A stretch of 64,000 nucleotides of DNA from Xanthobacteraceae bacterium (GTDB taxonomy: Bacteria; Pseudomonadota; Alphaproteobacteria; Rhizobiales; Xanthobacteraceae): NCBI GenBank assembly GCA_019745775.1, contig JAIESR010000001.1, positions 35,480 through 99,479 of the forward strand, in the 5' to 3' direction. Shown here piece after piece: positions 8,278 to 19,279 of this stretch. The notes under the pieces are model-generated. The model searched no databases. It was not told the origin of the DNA and saw nothing but the letters and a program-made list of their open reading frames with translations. Every line of letters begins with the position of its first letter. Position 1 is the stretch's first letter. A program made the translations under genes and the position numbers.

Positions 8278-11200
8278 ATGATCTCAAAATTCTTCATCGA
8301 GCGGCCGGTCCTCGCCAACGTCATCGCCATCCTGATGGTGGTGATCGGCCTGGTGGCGCTGATCAACCTCCCGGTCGCGCAGTATCCCGACATCACGCCG
8401 CCGACCGTGCAGGTCACCACCCGTTATCCCGGCGCCAATGCGCGTACGGTCATCGACACCGTTGCACTGCCGATCGAGCAGCAAGTCAACGGCGTCGAAG
8501 GCATGATCTACATGCAGTCGTATTCCGGCGACGACGGCAGCTACACGCTCACGGTCACCTTCAAGATCGGCACCAATCTCGACTTCGCCCAGGTGCTGGT
8601 GCAGAACCGCGTCGCCAGCGCGCTCGCATCGCTGCCGCAGGCGGTTCAGGTGCAGGGCGTCAATACGCAGAAGAAGTCGACGGCGATCCTTCAGATCGTA
8701 GCGCTGACGTCGCCCGAGGGCCGCTACGACAGTCTCTATCTCGCCAACTACGCGACCATCCGCCTCAAGGACGAGCTCGCGCGCTTGCCGGGCGTCGGCA
8801 ACGTCGTTGTGTTCGGCGCCGGCCAGTACTCGATGCGGATCTGGCTCGATCCCGAGAAGCTGCAGGCGCGCGGCTTGACGCCGAGCGACGTGATCAACTC
8901 GCTCCAACAGCAAAGTCAGCAGGTGACCGCCGGCCAGATCGGCGCGCCGCCGGCGCCATCGGGGCAATCGTTCCAGTACACGCTCAATATCTACGGCCGT
9001 CTCGACGATCCCGAGGAATTCGCCAACGTGATCGTGAAGACCGGCAGCGCCGGGGACATCACCCGGGTCAGCGACATCGGCCGCGTCGAACTGGGCGCGC
9101 AGACCTACAGCCAGATATTCACGCTCGATGGCCGACCTTCGGCGGGCCTTGCGATCTTCCAGTCACCGGGCGCGAACGCGCTCGACGTCGGCGACGAGAT
9201 CCAGAAGCGCATGCGGGAGCTGTCGCGTGCGTTTCCGCAGGACTTGACCTACGGCATCCCGTTCGACACCACCAAATTCGTGCGCGCATCGGTGAACGAG
9301 GTCTACAAGACCCTGTTCGAGGCGGGCATCCTGGTGCTGATCGTGATCCTGTTCTTCCTGCAAGACTGGCGCGCGACCCTGGTGCCTGCGACGACGGTGC
9401 CGGTCACGATCATCGGCGCGTTCGCCCTCATGGCGGCGATGGGCTTCACCGTCAACATGTCGACGCTGTTCGCGCTGGTGCTGGCGATCGGCATCGTGGT
9501 CGACGACGCCATCGTGGTGGTCGAAGGCGCCGCCCACAATATCGAGCAGGGCATGTCCGGGCACGACGCCGCGATCCGCGCCATGGATCAGCTGTTCGGC
9601 CCGATCATCGGCATTACGCTGGTGCTGATGGCGGTGTTCATCCCGGCGGCCTTCCTGCCGGGCCTGACCGGCCGCATGTACGCGCAATTCGCGCTGGTCA
9701 TCGCCGCGACCGCCCTGCTCAGCGCCATCAATGCGGCGACGCTCAAGCCGACCCAGTGCGCGATGTGGCTTCGCCCTACGGTACCACTGGAAAAGCGCAA
9801 TATCGTCTATCGCGCCTTCGACAATATCTACCAGCGCTCCGAGCGCGGCTATGTTGCGTTGATTCATCGTATTGTCGCGCGTTCCGGCGCCTGGGTCGTG
9901 GCGGTGCTGATCCTCATCGGCGTCATCGGCTACATGTTCACGCGCATTCCGACCGCCTTCCTGCCGATCGAAGACCAGGGTTACCTGATCGCCAACGTGC
10001 AATTGCCGGACGGCGCATCGCTCGAGCGCACGCAGAACGCGCTCGACCGCGTGCAGCAGATCGTGCGCAAGACTCCCGGCGTCCAGCAGGTCGTCACCAT
10101 CGCTGGCATCTCGGTGCTGGACGGCTCGTCGACACTCTCCAGCGCCGGCGTCGCCTACATCATCCTGGACGATTGGGACAAGCGCGGCCGCGCGCAGGGC
10201 CTGCTGCCGCTGTTCTCCGCGCTCAACCGGGCCGTCGAGACGGTTGAGGAGGCGCGGGTGATGGTGCTGCCGCCCCCGCCGATCCAGGGCGTCGGCAATG
10301 CCGCCGGCGCGACCATGCAGGTGCAGTTGCGCGATGGCACCTTCGACCTCGCCAAGCTGCAGAATATGGTTCAGGCTATGGTGACGAACTCCGAGAGCCA
10401 ATCGAGCCTGCAGCGGGTGATCGCTTCCTACCGGGCGACGGTGCCGCAGTACGTCGTCGAGATCGACCGGGTGAAGACCCAGACGCTGGGGCTGACCGTC
10501 AACCAGGTGTTCAACGCGCTGGGCGGCTATCTCGGTGCCAGCTATGTCGACCAGTTCAACAAGTTCGGCCGCACGTTCCAGATCTATGTGCAGGCGGATT
10601 CGCAATTTCGCTTGCGCACCCAGGACATCAACCTGCTGACCGTGCGCAACAGCAACGGCGACATGATTCCGCTCGGCACGCTGGTGTCGATCAAGCCGAC
10701 GGTCGGCTCGCCGCTGATCAGTCTCTACAACCTCTACCCGTCGGCGACCATCATCGCCCTGCCGGCGAGCGGCATCTCGACCGGTCAGGCGATGACGCTG
10801 ATGGAAGAGATCGCGGCGAAGACGTTGCCGCCCGGCGCCGGCTATGAATGGACCGCGATGTCCTATCAGGAAAAGATCGTCGGCAATCAGATGTTCATTG
10901 TCTTCGGTCTCGCGATGCTGCTGGTCTATCTCGTGCTCGCCGGCCAGTACGAGAGCTGGCTGACGCCGCTGGCGGTGATCCTGTCGGTGCCGCTCGCTTT
11001 GCTCGGTCCGGTGGCGGTGCTCAACGTCGTCCCGCTCGGCAACAACCTCTATGTGCAGATCGGCCTCGTGCTGCTGATCGCGCTGGCGGCCAAGAACGCT
11101 ATCCTGATCGTCGAGGTGGCGCGCGAACTGCGGGCGCACGGCAAGGACATCGTCGACGCCGCGATCGAGGCGGCGCGCTCCCGCTTCCGGCCGATCCTGA

Positions 11201-11427
11201 TGACGTCGTTCGCCTTCATCCTGGGCATGGTGCCGCTGGTGCTCGCGACCGGCGCCGGCGCCAATTCGCGGATCTCGATCGGCATCACGGTCGTCTCCGG
11301 CATGCTGGCGTCGACCTGCCTCGCGGTCTTGTTCGTCCCCGCTTTCTTCGTCATCGTGCAGCGCTTCGATGAGTGGCGCGCCGCCCGCAAGGGCAAGAAG
11401 GCCGAGACGGCGGTGCCGGCGGAATAG
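8278..11427 (+). CDS. RND efflux pump, HAE1 family inner-membrane transporter (AcrB type)
   Basis: 1049 residues, the usual HAE1 size. Features: first helix [21 protein letters not shown], two large periplasmic loops, the proton-relay Asp pair in [12 protein letters not shown] (helix 4), the relay Lys in [13 protein letters not shown] (helix 10), and the FIP/AAF motif in [12 protein letters not shown]. It is a proton-driven trimeric exporter of hydrophobic compounds or drugs. It pairs with the adaptor upstream; the 156-base gap between them is largely the palindromic repeat. Substrate range is unknown. Confidence 0.95.
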   Translation: MISKFFIERPVLANVIAILMVVIGLVALINLPVAQYPDITPPTVQVTTRYPGANARTVIDTVALPIEQQVNGVEGMIYMQSYSGDDGSYTLTVTFKIGTNLDFAQVLVQNRVASALASLPQAVQVQGVNTQKKSTAILQIVALTSPEGRYDSLYLANYATIRLKDELARLPGVGNVVVFGAGQYSMRIWLDPEKLQARGLTPSDVINSLQQQSQQVTAGQIGAPPAPSGQSFQYTLNIYGRLDDPEEFANVIVKTGSAGDITRVSDIGRVELGAQTYSQIFTLDGRPSAGLAIFQSPGANALDVGDEIQKRMRELSRAFPQDLTYGIPFDTTKFVRASVNEVYKTLFEAGILVLIVILFFLQDWRATLVPATTVPVTIIGAFALMAAMGFTVNMSTLFALVLAIGIVVDDAIVVVEGAAHNIEQGMSGHDAAIRAMDQLFGPIIGITLVLMAVFIPAAFLPGLTGRMYAQFALVIAATALLSAINAATLKPTQCAMWLRPTVPLEKRNIVYRAFDNIYQRSERGYVALIHRIVARSGAWVVAVLILIGVIGYMFTRIPTAFLPIEDQGYLIANVQLPDGASLERTQNALDRVQQIVRKTPGVQQVVTIAGISVLDGSSTLSSAGVAYIILDDWDKRGRAQGLLPLFSALNRAVETVEEARVMVLPPPPIQGVGNAAGATMQVQLRDGTFDLAKLQNMVQAMVTNSESQSSLQRVIASYRATVPQYVVEIDRVKTQTLGLTVNQVFNALGGYLGASYVDQFNKFGRTFQIYVQADSQFRLRTQDINLLTVRNSNGDMIPLGTLVSIKPTVGSPLISLYNLYPSATIIALPASGISTGQAMTLMEEIAAKTLPPGAGYEWTAMSYQEKIVGNQMFIVFGLAMLLVYLVLAGQYESWLTPLAVILSVPLALLGPVAVLNVVPLGNNLYVQIGLVLLIALAAKNAILIVEVARELRAHGKDIVDAAIEAARSRFRPILMTSFAFILGMVPLVLATGAGANSRISIGITVVSGMLASTCLAVLFVPAFFVIVQRFDEWRAARKGKKAETAVPAE

Positions 11428-11443
11428 TCAAACGAGGGGTGAA

Positions 11444-12226
11444 ATGGAGCTTGGACTGACGGGCAAGGTCGCCCTGGTGACCGGGTCGTCGCGGGGCATC
11501 GGGCGCGGCATTGCGGTGGCGCTGGCACAGGAGGGATGCGATCTCGTCCTCACCGGCACCGACCAGAAAGCGCTCGCCGACGCGACGGCCGCGGTCGAGA
11601 AACACGGACGCAAGGCCAAGGCCGTCGCGATTGATTTGCGTAAAGACGACGCGCCCACCGCACTCATGGAGGCGGCGAAAGGCGCCTATGGGCGCCTCGA
11701 CATCCTCGTCAACAACGCCGGCACCACCAAGCGCGGTGACTTTATGACGCTCACCGACGCCGACTGGGCCGAAGGCTATGCACTGAAATTCTTCGCGCAT
11801 GTGCGGCTGTCGCGCGCCGCCTGGCCGCTGTTGAAAGCGAGCGGCGGCTCCCTCGTCTCGATCGGCGGCACCTCGGGGCGCGTGCCGACCGCGGGCTTCA
11901 CCATCGGCAGCTCGGTCAACGCCGCGGTGGCGGCGTTCTCCAAGGCGCTCGCCGATCTCGGCAAGACCGACGGCGTGCAGGTCAATTGCATCCACCCGAG
12001 CTATGTGGACACCGAGCGCTTTGGGCGCCGCGTCAAGGCCGACATGGAGCGCACCGGCAAGAGCGAGGCCGAGGTGCGCGAATGGCATCGGCAGGACATC
12101 GGCACCATCCGGCTCGGCACCACCGACGATGTCGCCAATCTCGTCGCCTTCATGGTCTCGCCGCGCGGGCGCTGGCTGCACGGCGCCACCGTCGATCTCG
12201 ACGGCGGCGAGGTGAAGGCGTTCTGA
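11444..12226 (+). CDS. SDR family protein lacking the YxxxK catalytic pair
   Basis: 260 residues, start ATG 11444 after GAGGGG. The Rossmann nucleotide motif TGSSRGIG (13-20) and NNAG (90-93) are present, so NAD(P) binding is likely. After IGGTSGR, the place where SDRs have Tyr-x-x-x-Lys reads GSSVN (155-159): Gly replaces Tyr and Asn replaces Lys. The following AAVAAFSKALA keeps the normal alignment. Some divergent SDR groups share this loss, so it may be a redox enzyme of changed mechanism or a non-catalytic protein. It follows the pump gene by 16 bases and may be cotranscribed. Confidence 0.88.
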   Translation: MELGLTGKVALVTGSSRGIGRGIAVALAQEGCDLVLTGTDQKALADATAAVEKHGRKAKAVAIDLRKDDAPTALMEAAKGAYGRLDILVNNAGTTKRGDFMTLTDADWAEGYALKFFAHVRLSRAAWPLLKASGGSLVSIGGTSGRVPTAGFTIGSSVNAAVAAFSKALADLGKTDGVQVNCIHPSYVDTERFGRRVKADMERTGKSEAEVREWHRQDIGTIRLGTTDDVANLVAFMVSPRGRWLHGATVDLDGGEVKAF

Positions 12227-12377
12227 TTTTTAGGGCTTGGAAACGGCTCTCTCACCGCTCATTCCCGCGCAAGCGGGAATCCAGTCTTGATACAATAGGG
12301 CTCCCGACGTTGTAGGAGCGAACGGAAAATGACTATCGAGAATTTGAATCATCTTATGTGAACTTGAGGAAGTAATA

Positions 12378-12593
12378 ATGCATGAAGAGACAAACCCGAA
12401 GAGCATATTGCTTCCAGCGCTCTTAGCAGGAGTGGCAACATTGTTGCTTTCATTAGCGTACATGCCATCAGGTCGCGTAAGAGGCCTTGGCATGGTTACG
12501 TACGTGATAATCGGGTTCGGGATTGGACTCATTCTTGGAGCAGGCATCGCGTACTTGGTTCGCCAACTATACCGCGTGACAAAGAGAGACTAA
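12378..12593 (+). CDS. Small two-helix membrane protein inside the GIY-YIG element
   Basis: 71 residues; ATG 12378 is preceded by GAGGAA with good spacing. Two hydrophobic helices (about residues 9-27 and 39-60) are separated by a short loop PSGRVRGLG; the tail RQLYRVTKRD is basic. Codon use and base composition are lower in G+C than in neighbouring genes, as in the following GIY-YIG gene. No family is recognised. It could be cargo or a helper of the element, or a leftover of an older insertion. Confidence 0.55.
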   Translation: MHEETNPKSILLPALLAGVATLLLSLAYMPSGRVRGLGMVTYVIIGFGIGLILGAGIAYLVRQLYRVTKRD

Positions 12594-12600
12594 CGGATCC

Positions 12601-12888
12601 ATGAGTTTCTATGTCTATCTCGTTGCCAATCGTCGGAATGGTACTCTTTACATCGGAATGACCGATGACCTCGCAAGACGCGTTTGGATGCATCGTGTTG
12701 GTGCTCTTTCCGGATTTACCAAGCAGTATGGAATAAAGATGTTGGTCTGGTACGAACAACACGAAACCCGCGAGTCTGCCTTTGTGCGAGAGCGTCAAAT
12801 CAAGAAATGGAATCGAGCTTGGAAGCTGAGACTGGTCGAGCAGATGAATCCGCTGTGGCGTGATCTCTACGACGATATCTTGCGTTAG
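12601..12888 (+). CDS. GIY-YIG nuclease superfamily protein
   Basis: 95 residues, a lone GIY-YIG domain of the UPF0213/YhbQ type. The motif halves are YVYLV (4-8) and YIG (17-19), followed by Arg26/Arg27 of the DLARRVWMH helix and Glu64 in RERQIKKWNR, which fit the catalytic Tyr, Arg and Glu positions. Such domains cut DNA and need a metal ion. It starts 7 bases after the membrane gene and its stop lies 8 bases from the right palindromic end. The low G+C and position suggest it is the enzyme of the element; no direct proof. Confidence 0.85.
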   Translation: MSFYVYLVANRRNGTLYIGMTDDLARRVWMHRVGALSGFTKQYGIKMLVWYEQHETRESAFVRERQIKKWNRAWKLRLVEQMNPLWRDLYDDILR

Positions 12889-12952
12889 ATTTAGCCTGGG
12901 TCCCCGCTTTCGCGGGGACGAGCGGAATATAGAGGCCCGCGGCCGATTGCCA

Positions 12953-14656
12953 ATGTCCATCCTCCTGACCCCAGCACGCATCGGCGGCGTCGAGATCAAG
13001 AACCGCATCATCATGCCGCCCATGACGACGCGGCTCGCGGACGACGAGGGCCACGTCACCGACGACACCATCGCCTATTACATGGCGCGGGTGCGCGGCG
13101 GCGTCGGCATGATCACCGTCGAGATGGCGTCGCCGGAGCGCGCCGGGCGCCACCGCCGCCGCGAACTCGGCATCTACGACGACCGCTTCCAGCCGGGGCT
13201 GACGCGGCTCGTCGACGCGATCCGCGGCGGCGGCGCCAAGGCGTCGATCCAGCTCGGCCATGGCGGCGGGCATACGCGGCGCGACATCTGCGGCGAGACG
13301 CCGGTCGCGCCGTCGGCGATCCCGCATCCGGTCTACGAGGTAACCAACGAGACCATCGTGCCGGAGGCGATGACGCGCGAGCGCATCGCCGAGGCAGTGG
13401 CCGCGTTCGCGCGCGCCGGCGCGCGCGCCAAGGCGGCGGGTTTCGACTGTGTCGAGATCCACGCCGCACACGGCTACCTGATCTCGCAATTCGCGACGCC
13501 GTTCGAGAACCGGCGCACCGACGAGTACGGCGGCTCGCTCGAGAACCGCGCGCGCTTCGGGCTCGATGTGCTGCGCGCGGTCAAGGGCGCGGTCGGCGCG
13601 ATGCCGGTGATCTATCGCGTGTCGGTCGACGACTATTTCCCGGAGGGGCTTACGCCGGAGGAGGGCACCCAGATCGCGGTGTGGGCGGCGGAAGCAGGCG
13701 CCGATGCGCTGCACATCGCGGCCGGGCACTATCGCTCGCTGCCGTCGGGCGAGCGCATGATCCCGCCGATGGCCTATCCGGAAGCGACGTTCCTCGACTA
13801 CGCCGCCGCGGTGAAGCAGCGCGTCAGCGTGCCCGTCATCGCGGTGGGCCGGCTCGGGAGCATCAAACATGCCGAGGAGGCGATCGGCGGCAACAAAGCG
13901 GATTTTGTCGCGCTCGGCCGCTCGCTGATCGCCGATCCGGAGTGGGTCGTTAAGATCGCGCGCAGCGAGCCACCGCGGCGCTGCCTCGCGTGCAACACCT
14001 GCGTCAACGAGATGCGCGGCGGCGCGCAGCTGCACTGCGTGGTCAACGGCGCCGCCGGTCGCGAGCGCGCCTTCGAAGCGAGGCGCCCACCTCGGAACGA
14101 ACGCATCGCGATAATCGGCGCCGGGCCGGCCGGGCTCACCTACGCCTCGCTGGTGGCGGACGGGAATTCAGTGACCGTGTTCGAGCGCCGCGATCGCGCC
14201 GGCGGCGCGTTCCGCTATGCCGGCAAGGCGCCGCTGTTCCAGGACGTCGTCGCCAACCAGAATTCGTTCGACGACTACATCGATGCGTTCACCTGGGCGT
14301 GTGCGGCAAAGGGCGTGGCCATCCGCTACAACCTCGATATCACCCAGTGGCCCGAGCTGCTGCGGCCGTTCGACCGCATCGTGATCGCGACCGGCGCCGC
14401 CTATCGATTCGGCCTCGGCCCGCTTGCCGCCGCGCTGCTCGATAGTGGCGTCGCCCGCTGGCCATTGTTCCGGCAGGTGCTGTCGTTGCCGTCGGTCCGA
14501 GATTGGTTCTACCACCGGGGGCGCAGGCCCACGGGCGCCGGGTTCCAGGCGCCGGCGCGCCCCGGCCAGCACGTGATTGTGATCGGCGACGCGCTGACGG
14601 CCGGAAAGAGCCGGCCGGCCATTTCCAGCGCTTTCGAGGCGGCTTTAACATCCTGA
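12953..14656 (+). CDS. NADH:flavin oxidoreductase, 2,4-dienoyl-CoA reductase-like, with short FAD domain
   Basis: 567 residues from ATG 12953. Residues about 5-340 form the FMN TIM barrel of the old yellow enzyme family (LLTPARIGGVEIKNRIIMPP, HAAHGYLISQF, FENRRTDEYGGSLENR). Cys residues in CLACNTC and a later C fit the 4Fe-4S cluster of this subgroup. The Rossmann motif IIGAGPAGLTYASL (about 384-397) starts the FAD/NAD part, which is shortened: the enzyme is about 100 residues smaller than typical FadH-like proteins but keeps the final VIVIGDALTAGKSRPAISSAFEAAL-like end in conserved form. Substrate is unknown. Confidence 0.88.
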   Translation: MSILLTPARIGGVEIKNRIIMPPMTTRLADDEGHVTDDTIAYYMARVRGGVGMITVEMASPERAGRHRRRELGIYDDRFQPGLTRLVDAIRGGGAKASIQLGHGGGHTRRDICGETPVAPSAIPHPVYEVTNETIVPEAMTRERIAEAVAAFARAGARAKAAGFDCVEIHAAHGYLISQFATPFENRRTDEYGGSLENRARFGLDVLRAVKGAVGAMPVIYRVSVDDYFPEGLTPEEGTQIAVWAAEAGADALHIAAGHYRSLPSGERMIPPMAYPEATFLDYAAAVKQRVSVPVIAVGRLGSIKHAEEAIGGNKADFVALGRSLIADPEWVVKIARSEPPRRCLACNTCVNEMRGGAQLHCVVNGAAGRERAFEARRPPRNERIAIIGAGPAGLTYASLVADGNSVTVFERRDRAGGAFRYAGKAPLFQDVVANQNSFDDYIDAFTWACAAKGVAIRYNLDITQWPELLRPFDRIVIATGAAYRFGLGPLAAALLDSGVARWPLFRQVLSLPSVRDWFYHRGRRPTGAGFQAPARPGQHVIVIGDALTAGKSRPAISSAFEAALTS

Positions 14657-14759
14657 TTGCGGTGAAGGATTTGAAAACTTTTTGACGCACAATCAGTCAC
14701 AATTTGGACGCAGGGAGGCCTATGCTAGTGCTCCTGCAAAACACGGACGATCGGGGACA

Positions 14760-15908
14760 ATGTTCCGCAGCACGCTTCGGCTGATCGCCGCGCCGGCGAT
14801 CGCGCTAACCATGGCATTGGTGCCTTGCGCCGCATCGGCGCAGGGCTTCCTCAACGGCCTGTTCGGGAACAGCGATCGCTTGTCTTCGCCGCCGTCACAG
14901 GCGCCTGCGCAAGAGCGCCAGCAGCCGGCCCAATGGCAGCAGCAACCACAGCAGGGCACGGCAGGGCAGGGCTACGGCGACGAGATATCGCAGCGGATCG
15001 TTCGCCTGGAAGCGCAGATCCGCCAGCTCACCGGCGCGATCGAACAGTTGCAGTATCGCAATCAGCAGCTCGAAGCGCAGGTGCAGCGCATGCAGGGCAC
15101 AGGCGCGGTGCCGCCCGCCGCGCGCCAGCCGGCCCCGCAAGTGCAGCCCCAGATGCAGCAGCCGCAGGTTCAGCCGCCGGCGGCACCGCCGCCGGGACGG
15201 CGCGGCGAGGTCTTCGATCCGTCGCAGAATCCGAATGCGCCGGGCGCACCGCGCGTGCTCGGCACAATCCCGTCCGGCGGGCAGGGCGGCGGCCCGGCGC
15301 CGATGCCCGGCAACGTCGCGCAAGGCAATCCGAATTACGACGACGAACAGGTCGGCGCCCCCGGGGGGCGCGGCGCCGGTGCGCCGCTTGATCTGTCGAC
15401 ATTGGCCGGCGCGGCGGCAACCGATCGTGCGCTGTCGCAGGGAATGGCGGGCAACGAGCCGATGCAGGCGCCTGCCGGGCGCGGCCAAGGCGGCGGCGCG
15501 CAGGTCGCGACCTTGCCGCCGTCCGACAGCCCGCGCGACAACTACGACATGGCCTACGGCTACATGATGCGCAAGGACTACGCGCTCGCCGAAGACGGCT
15601 TCCGCAATTTCCTGCGCCGCTTCCCGAGCGATCGCCTGGTGTCCGACGCGCAGTACTGGCTCGGCGAGAGCATGTTCCAGCGCCAGCGCTATCGCGACGC
15701 CGCCGAGCAGTTCCTCGGCGTATCGACCAAGTTCGAGACCAGCGCCCGCGCGCCGGACGCGCTGCTGCGGCTCGGTCAGTCGCTCGCGGCGATGGGCGAG
15801 CGCGAAGCGGCCTGCGCTTCGCTCGCGGAGGTTTCGCGCAAATACCCGCGCGCGTCGGTCGCGGTCCGCCAGGGCGTCGAGCGTGAGCAAAAACGCGTCC
15901 GCTGCTGA
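14760..15908 (+). CDS. cpoB: Tol-Pal associated protein CpoB (YbgF)
   Basis: 382 residues from ATG 14760. Sec signal with cleavage after ASA (residue 27). Residues about 75-115 form a coiled coil (ISQRIVRLEAQIRQLTGAIEQL), followed by a long Pro/Gln/Gly-rich stretch and a C-terminal TPR domain (about 265-380) with YMMRKDYALAEDGFRNFL and AQYWLGESMFQRQRYRDAAEQF. CpoB is periplasmic and ties peptidoglycan synthesis to Tol-Pal work at division. It usually follows pal directly; here 8 kb lies between. It overlaps tilS by 26 bases. Confidence 0.93.
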   Translation: MFRSTLRLIAAPAIALTMALVPCAASAQGFLNGLFGNSDRLSSPPSQAPAQERQQPAQWQQQPQQGTAGQGYGDEISQRIVRLEAQIRQLTGAIEQLQYRNQQLEAQVQRMQGTGAVPPAARQPAPQVQPQMQQPQVQPPAAPPPGRRGEVFDPSQNPNAPGAPRVLGTIPSGGQGGGPAPMPGNVAQGNPNYDDEQVGAPGGRGAGAPLDLSTLAGAAATDRALSQGMAGNEPMQAPAGRGQGGGAQVATLPPSDSPRDNYDMAYGYMMRKDYALAEDGFRNFLRRFPSDRLVSDAQYWLGESMFQRQRYRDAAEQFLGVSTKFETSARAPDALLRLGQSLAAMGEREAACASLAEVSRKYPRASVAVRQGVEREQKRVRC

Positions 15909-16950
15909 CGACGCGTTGCCGATCTCGGCCGCGGAAGCGAACCGCCTGTTCGGCGGCTTTGACAAATTCCCGGCATTGGTCCTTGCCGTATCGGGCGGAC
16001 CCGATTCCACCGCCTTGATGGTGCTCGCGGCGCGGTGGCGCGGCCGGGGGCGCTCGCCAAAGCTTGTCGCCGTCACGGTCAATCACGGGCTGCGCGAGGA
16101 AGCCAAGCGCGAGGCTAAGGCGGTCGAGAAGCTCGCGCACAAGCTCGGCATCGAGCACCGCACGCTTGAATGGGTCGGCCGCAAGCCGAAGACGGGCTTG
16201 CAGGAGGCCGCGCGACTGGCGCGCTACCGCCTCCTTTGCGACGTGGCACGCGAGGTTGGCGCCGCACACGTGCTCACCGCCCACACCCGCGACGACCAGG
16301 CCGAGACGATCCTGATCCGCATGGCGCGCGGCAGCGGCGTCAGCGGGCTCGCCGGCATGTTGGCCTATTCGAGTATTCCAACGCAGGAGGGCAGGGATCT
16401 CGGCCTCGTGCGGCCACTGCTGGGCATTCCGAAGTCGCGGCTGATTGCGACGCTCAAGGCTGCCAGGATCCGCTACGCCAATGATCCGTCCAACCGCGAC
16501 CCGCGCTTCACGCGTTCGCGTTTGCGCGAGTTGATGCCGGCGCTCGCGCGTGAGGGATTGACCGCATCGCGGCTTGCTGCATTGGCACGCCGCGTTCAGC
16601 GCGTCGAAGAAACGCTACGGCAGGTAATGGTCGCCGCCAACAAGAAGGTCGCGCCCGGTCCATGGCCGGCCGAAGGGCCGGTGACCATGCAGACGGACAT
16701 GTTTGCCGACCTGCCGCGCGAGGTTGCGCTGCGGTTGCTCGGGCGGGCGATCGCCTGGACCGGCGACGAGGGGTCGGTCGAGCTCGGTAAGCTCGAAACA
16801 TTCTGTGATGAGATGGACCGGGCTCTACGTGATGCCACGAAGTTTCGCCGCACCCTGGCCGGAGCGTTGGTTACGGCGGGTCGCGACAAAATCACGGTCG
16901 AAAGGGCCCCGCCGCGCCGAACTGCACAGGGAAGCAGCAGAACCGCTTAA
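15883..16950 (+). CDS. tilS: tRNA(Ile)-lysidine synthetase TilS
   Basis: 355 residues starting at GTG 15883 inside the end of cpoB. The PP-loop SGGPDS (37-42) binds ATP; VNHGLREEAKREA, LQEAARLARYRLL and TAHTRDDQAETILIRMARGSGVSGLAGM are TilS signatures. It adds lysine to C34 of tRNA-Ile(CAU) so that it reads AUA and is normally essential. The C-terminal part is short compared with the E. coli protein, as usual in alphaproteobacteria. The cpoB-tilS-ftsH order is conserved in Rhizobiales. Confidence 0.95.
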   Translation: MSKNASAADDALPISAAEANRLFGGFDKFPALVLAVSGGPDSTALMVLAARWRGRGRSPKLVAVTVNHGLREEAKREAKAVEKLAHKLGIEHRTLEWVGRKPKTGLQEAARLARYRLLCDVAREVGAAHVLTAHTRDDQAETILIRMARGSGVSGLAGMLAYSSIPTQEGRDLGLVRPLLGIPKSRLIATLKAARIRYANDPSNRDPRFTRSRLRELMPALAREGLTASRLAALARRVQRVEETLRQVMVAANKKVAPGPWPAEGPVTMQTDMFADLPREVALRLLGRAIAWTGDEGSVELGKLETFCDEMDRALRDATKFRRTLAGALVTAGRDKITVERAPPRRTAQGSSRTA

Positions 16951-17019
16951 CCACGCGTCGATATGACCGCCGCAAGCGGCCTAAACGCCGGTAGAATGGG
17001 ACAAATTGGCCGGTTTCCC

Positions 17020-17048
17020 TTGGCAGACGCGGGTACGAGACCTAGATT
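17020..17048 (+). promoter_or_regulatory. Predicted promoter of ftsH
   Basis: TTGGCA (17020-17025) and TAGATT (17043-17048) are exactly 17 bases apart, 102 bases before the ftsH ATG, a good sigma-70 fit. The same place also reads CTTG-N18-CCTAGAT, close to the alphaproteobacterial heat-shock (RpoH) pattern; ftsH is heat-induced in many bacteria. Which factor is used cannot be decided from sequence. Confidence 0.5.
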
Positions 17049-17150
17049 GGGTACCGGGATGGACCTGAATCGGCCACGAGTGGCCGCCATCATCGATTTT
17101 CCGCCCTTTCGGGGCCCCGGCAGGCATGCCGGATAGAAGGATCGGGTTGA

Positions 17151-19070
<1,920 letters not shown>

Positions 19071-19090
19071 GATTGAAGCACCTGCTGTGG

Positions 19091-19127
19091 CACGAACGCC
19101 CGCTCTCAGGCGGGCGTTTTCGTGTTT
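19091..19127 (+). terminator. Rho-independent terminator after ftsH
   Basis: AACGCCCGC (19095-19103) pairs perfectly with 19110-19118 around a 6-base loop; CACG/CGTG bases extend the stem with a two-T bulge. TTTT at 19117-19120 and again at 19124-19127 supply the U-tract. It lies 20 bases past the ftsH stop. Confidence 0.85.
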
Positions 19128-19157
19128 TGCTGTTGGTTTAAATAGAACGGGCAGAGG

Positions 19158-19224
19158 GTTCGGTGCGTTCCCTCTCCCGCGAAAGGGCGTTCACGCCCGT
19201 CTTCGACGGACTAGGGGGGAGGGG
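19158..19224. repeat. Degenerate GC-rich dispersed repeat upstream of azlC
   Basis: The start TTCGGTGCGTTCCCTCTCCC closely resembles TTCGGTGCGCTCCCTCCCCC at 58668 (one family), and the end (GGGGGAGGGGGCC) pairs with the CCCTCTCCC arm. The middle is eroded. It explains why an apparent upstream start for azlC at 19163 translates into low-complexity sequence and should be ignored. Confidence 0.55.
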
Positions 19225-19279
19225 GCCGATCGCCGTTGCCGCTCCGGTGAAGCTCACTTCCAAGATCGCGAACGCGTCG

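Larger units (their letters stand above)
12255..12926. mobile_element. Candidate GIY-YIG mobile element bounded by split REP palindrome halves
   Basis: The left end (12255-12289) is CCGCTC, a hairpin ATTCCCGC/GCGGGAAT and CCAGTCTTG. The right end (12896-12926) is CCTGG, a hairpin GTCCCCGC/GCGGGGAC and GAGCGG. Joined, the ends give the reverse complement of the 73-bp repeat at 8151-8223. Between them are about 600 bases of visibly lower G+C (about 50% by hand count in the 71-aa gene) carrying two genes, the second a GIY-YIG nuclease. Outer ends CCGCTC/GAGCGG are inverted. No target-site duplication was identified. That this is a mobile unit is inference. Confidence 0.6.

Noticed and set aside
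9163..11139. 658-codon minus-strand open frame opposite the RND pump gene
   Set aside because: It is the mirror of a GC-rich coding frame: Arg/His/Asp-rich with no family pattern, while the plus strand encodes a complete, well-recognised pump.
19163..19279. Upstream extension of azlC
   Set aside because: It is translated dispersed repeat with no hydrophobic or family sequence; ATG 19280 starts the conserved protein.
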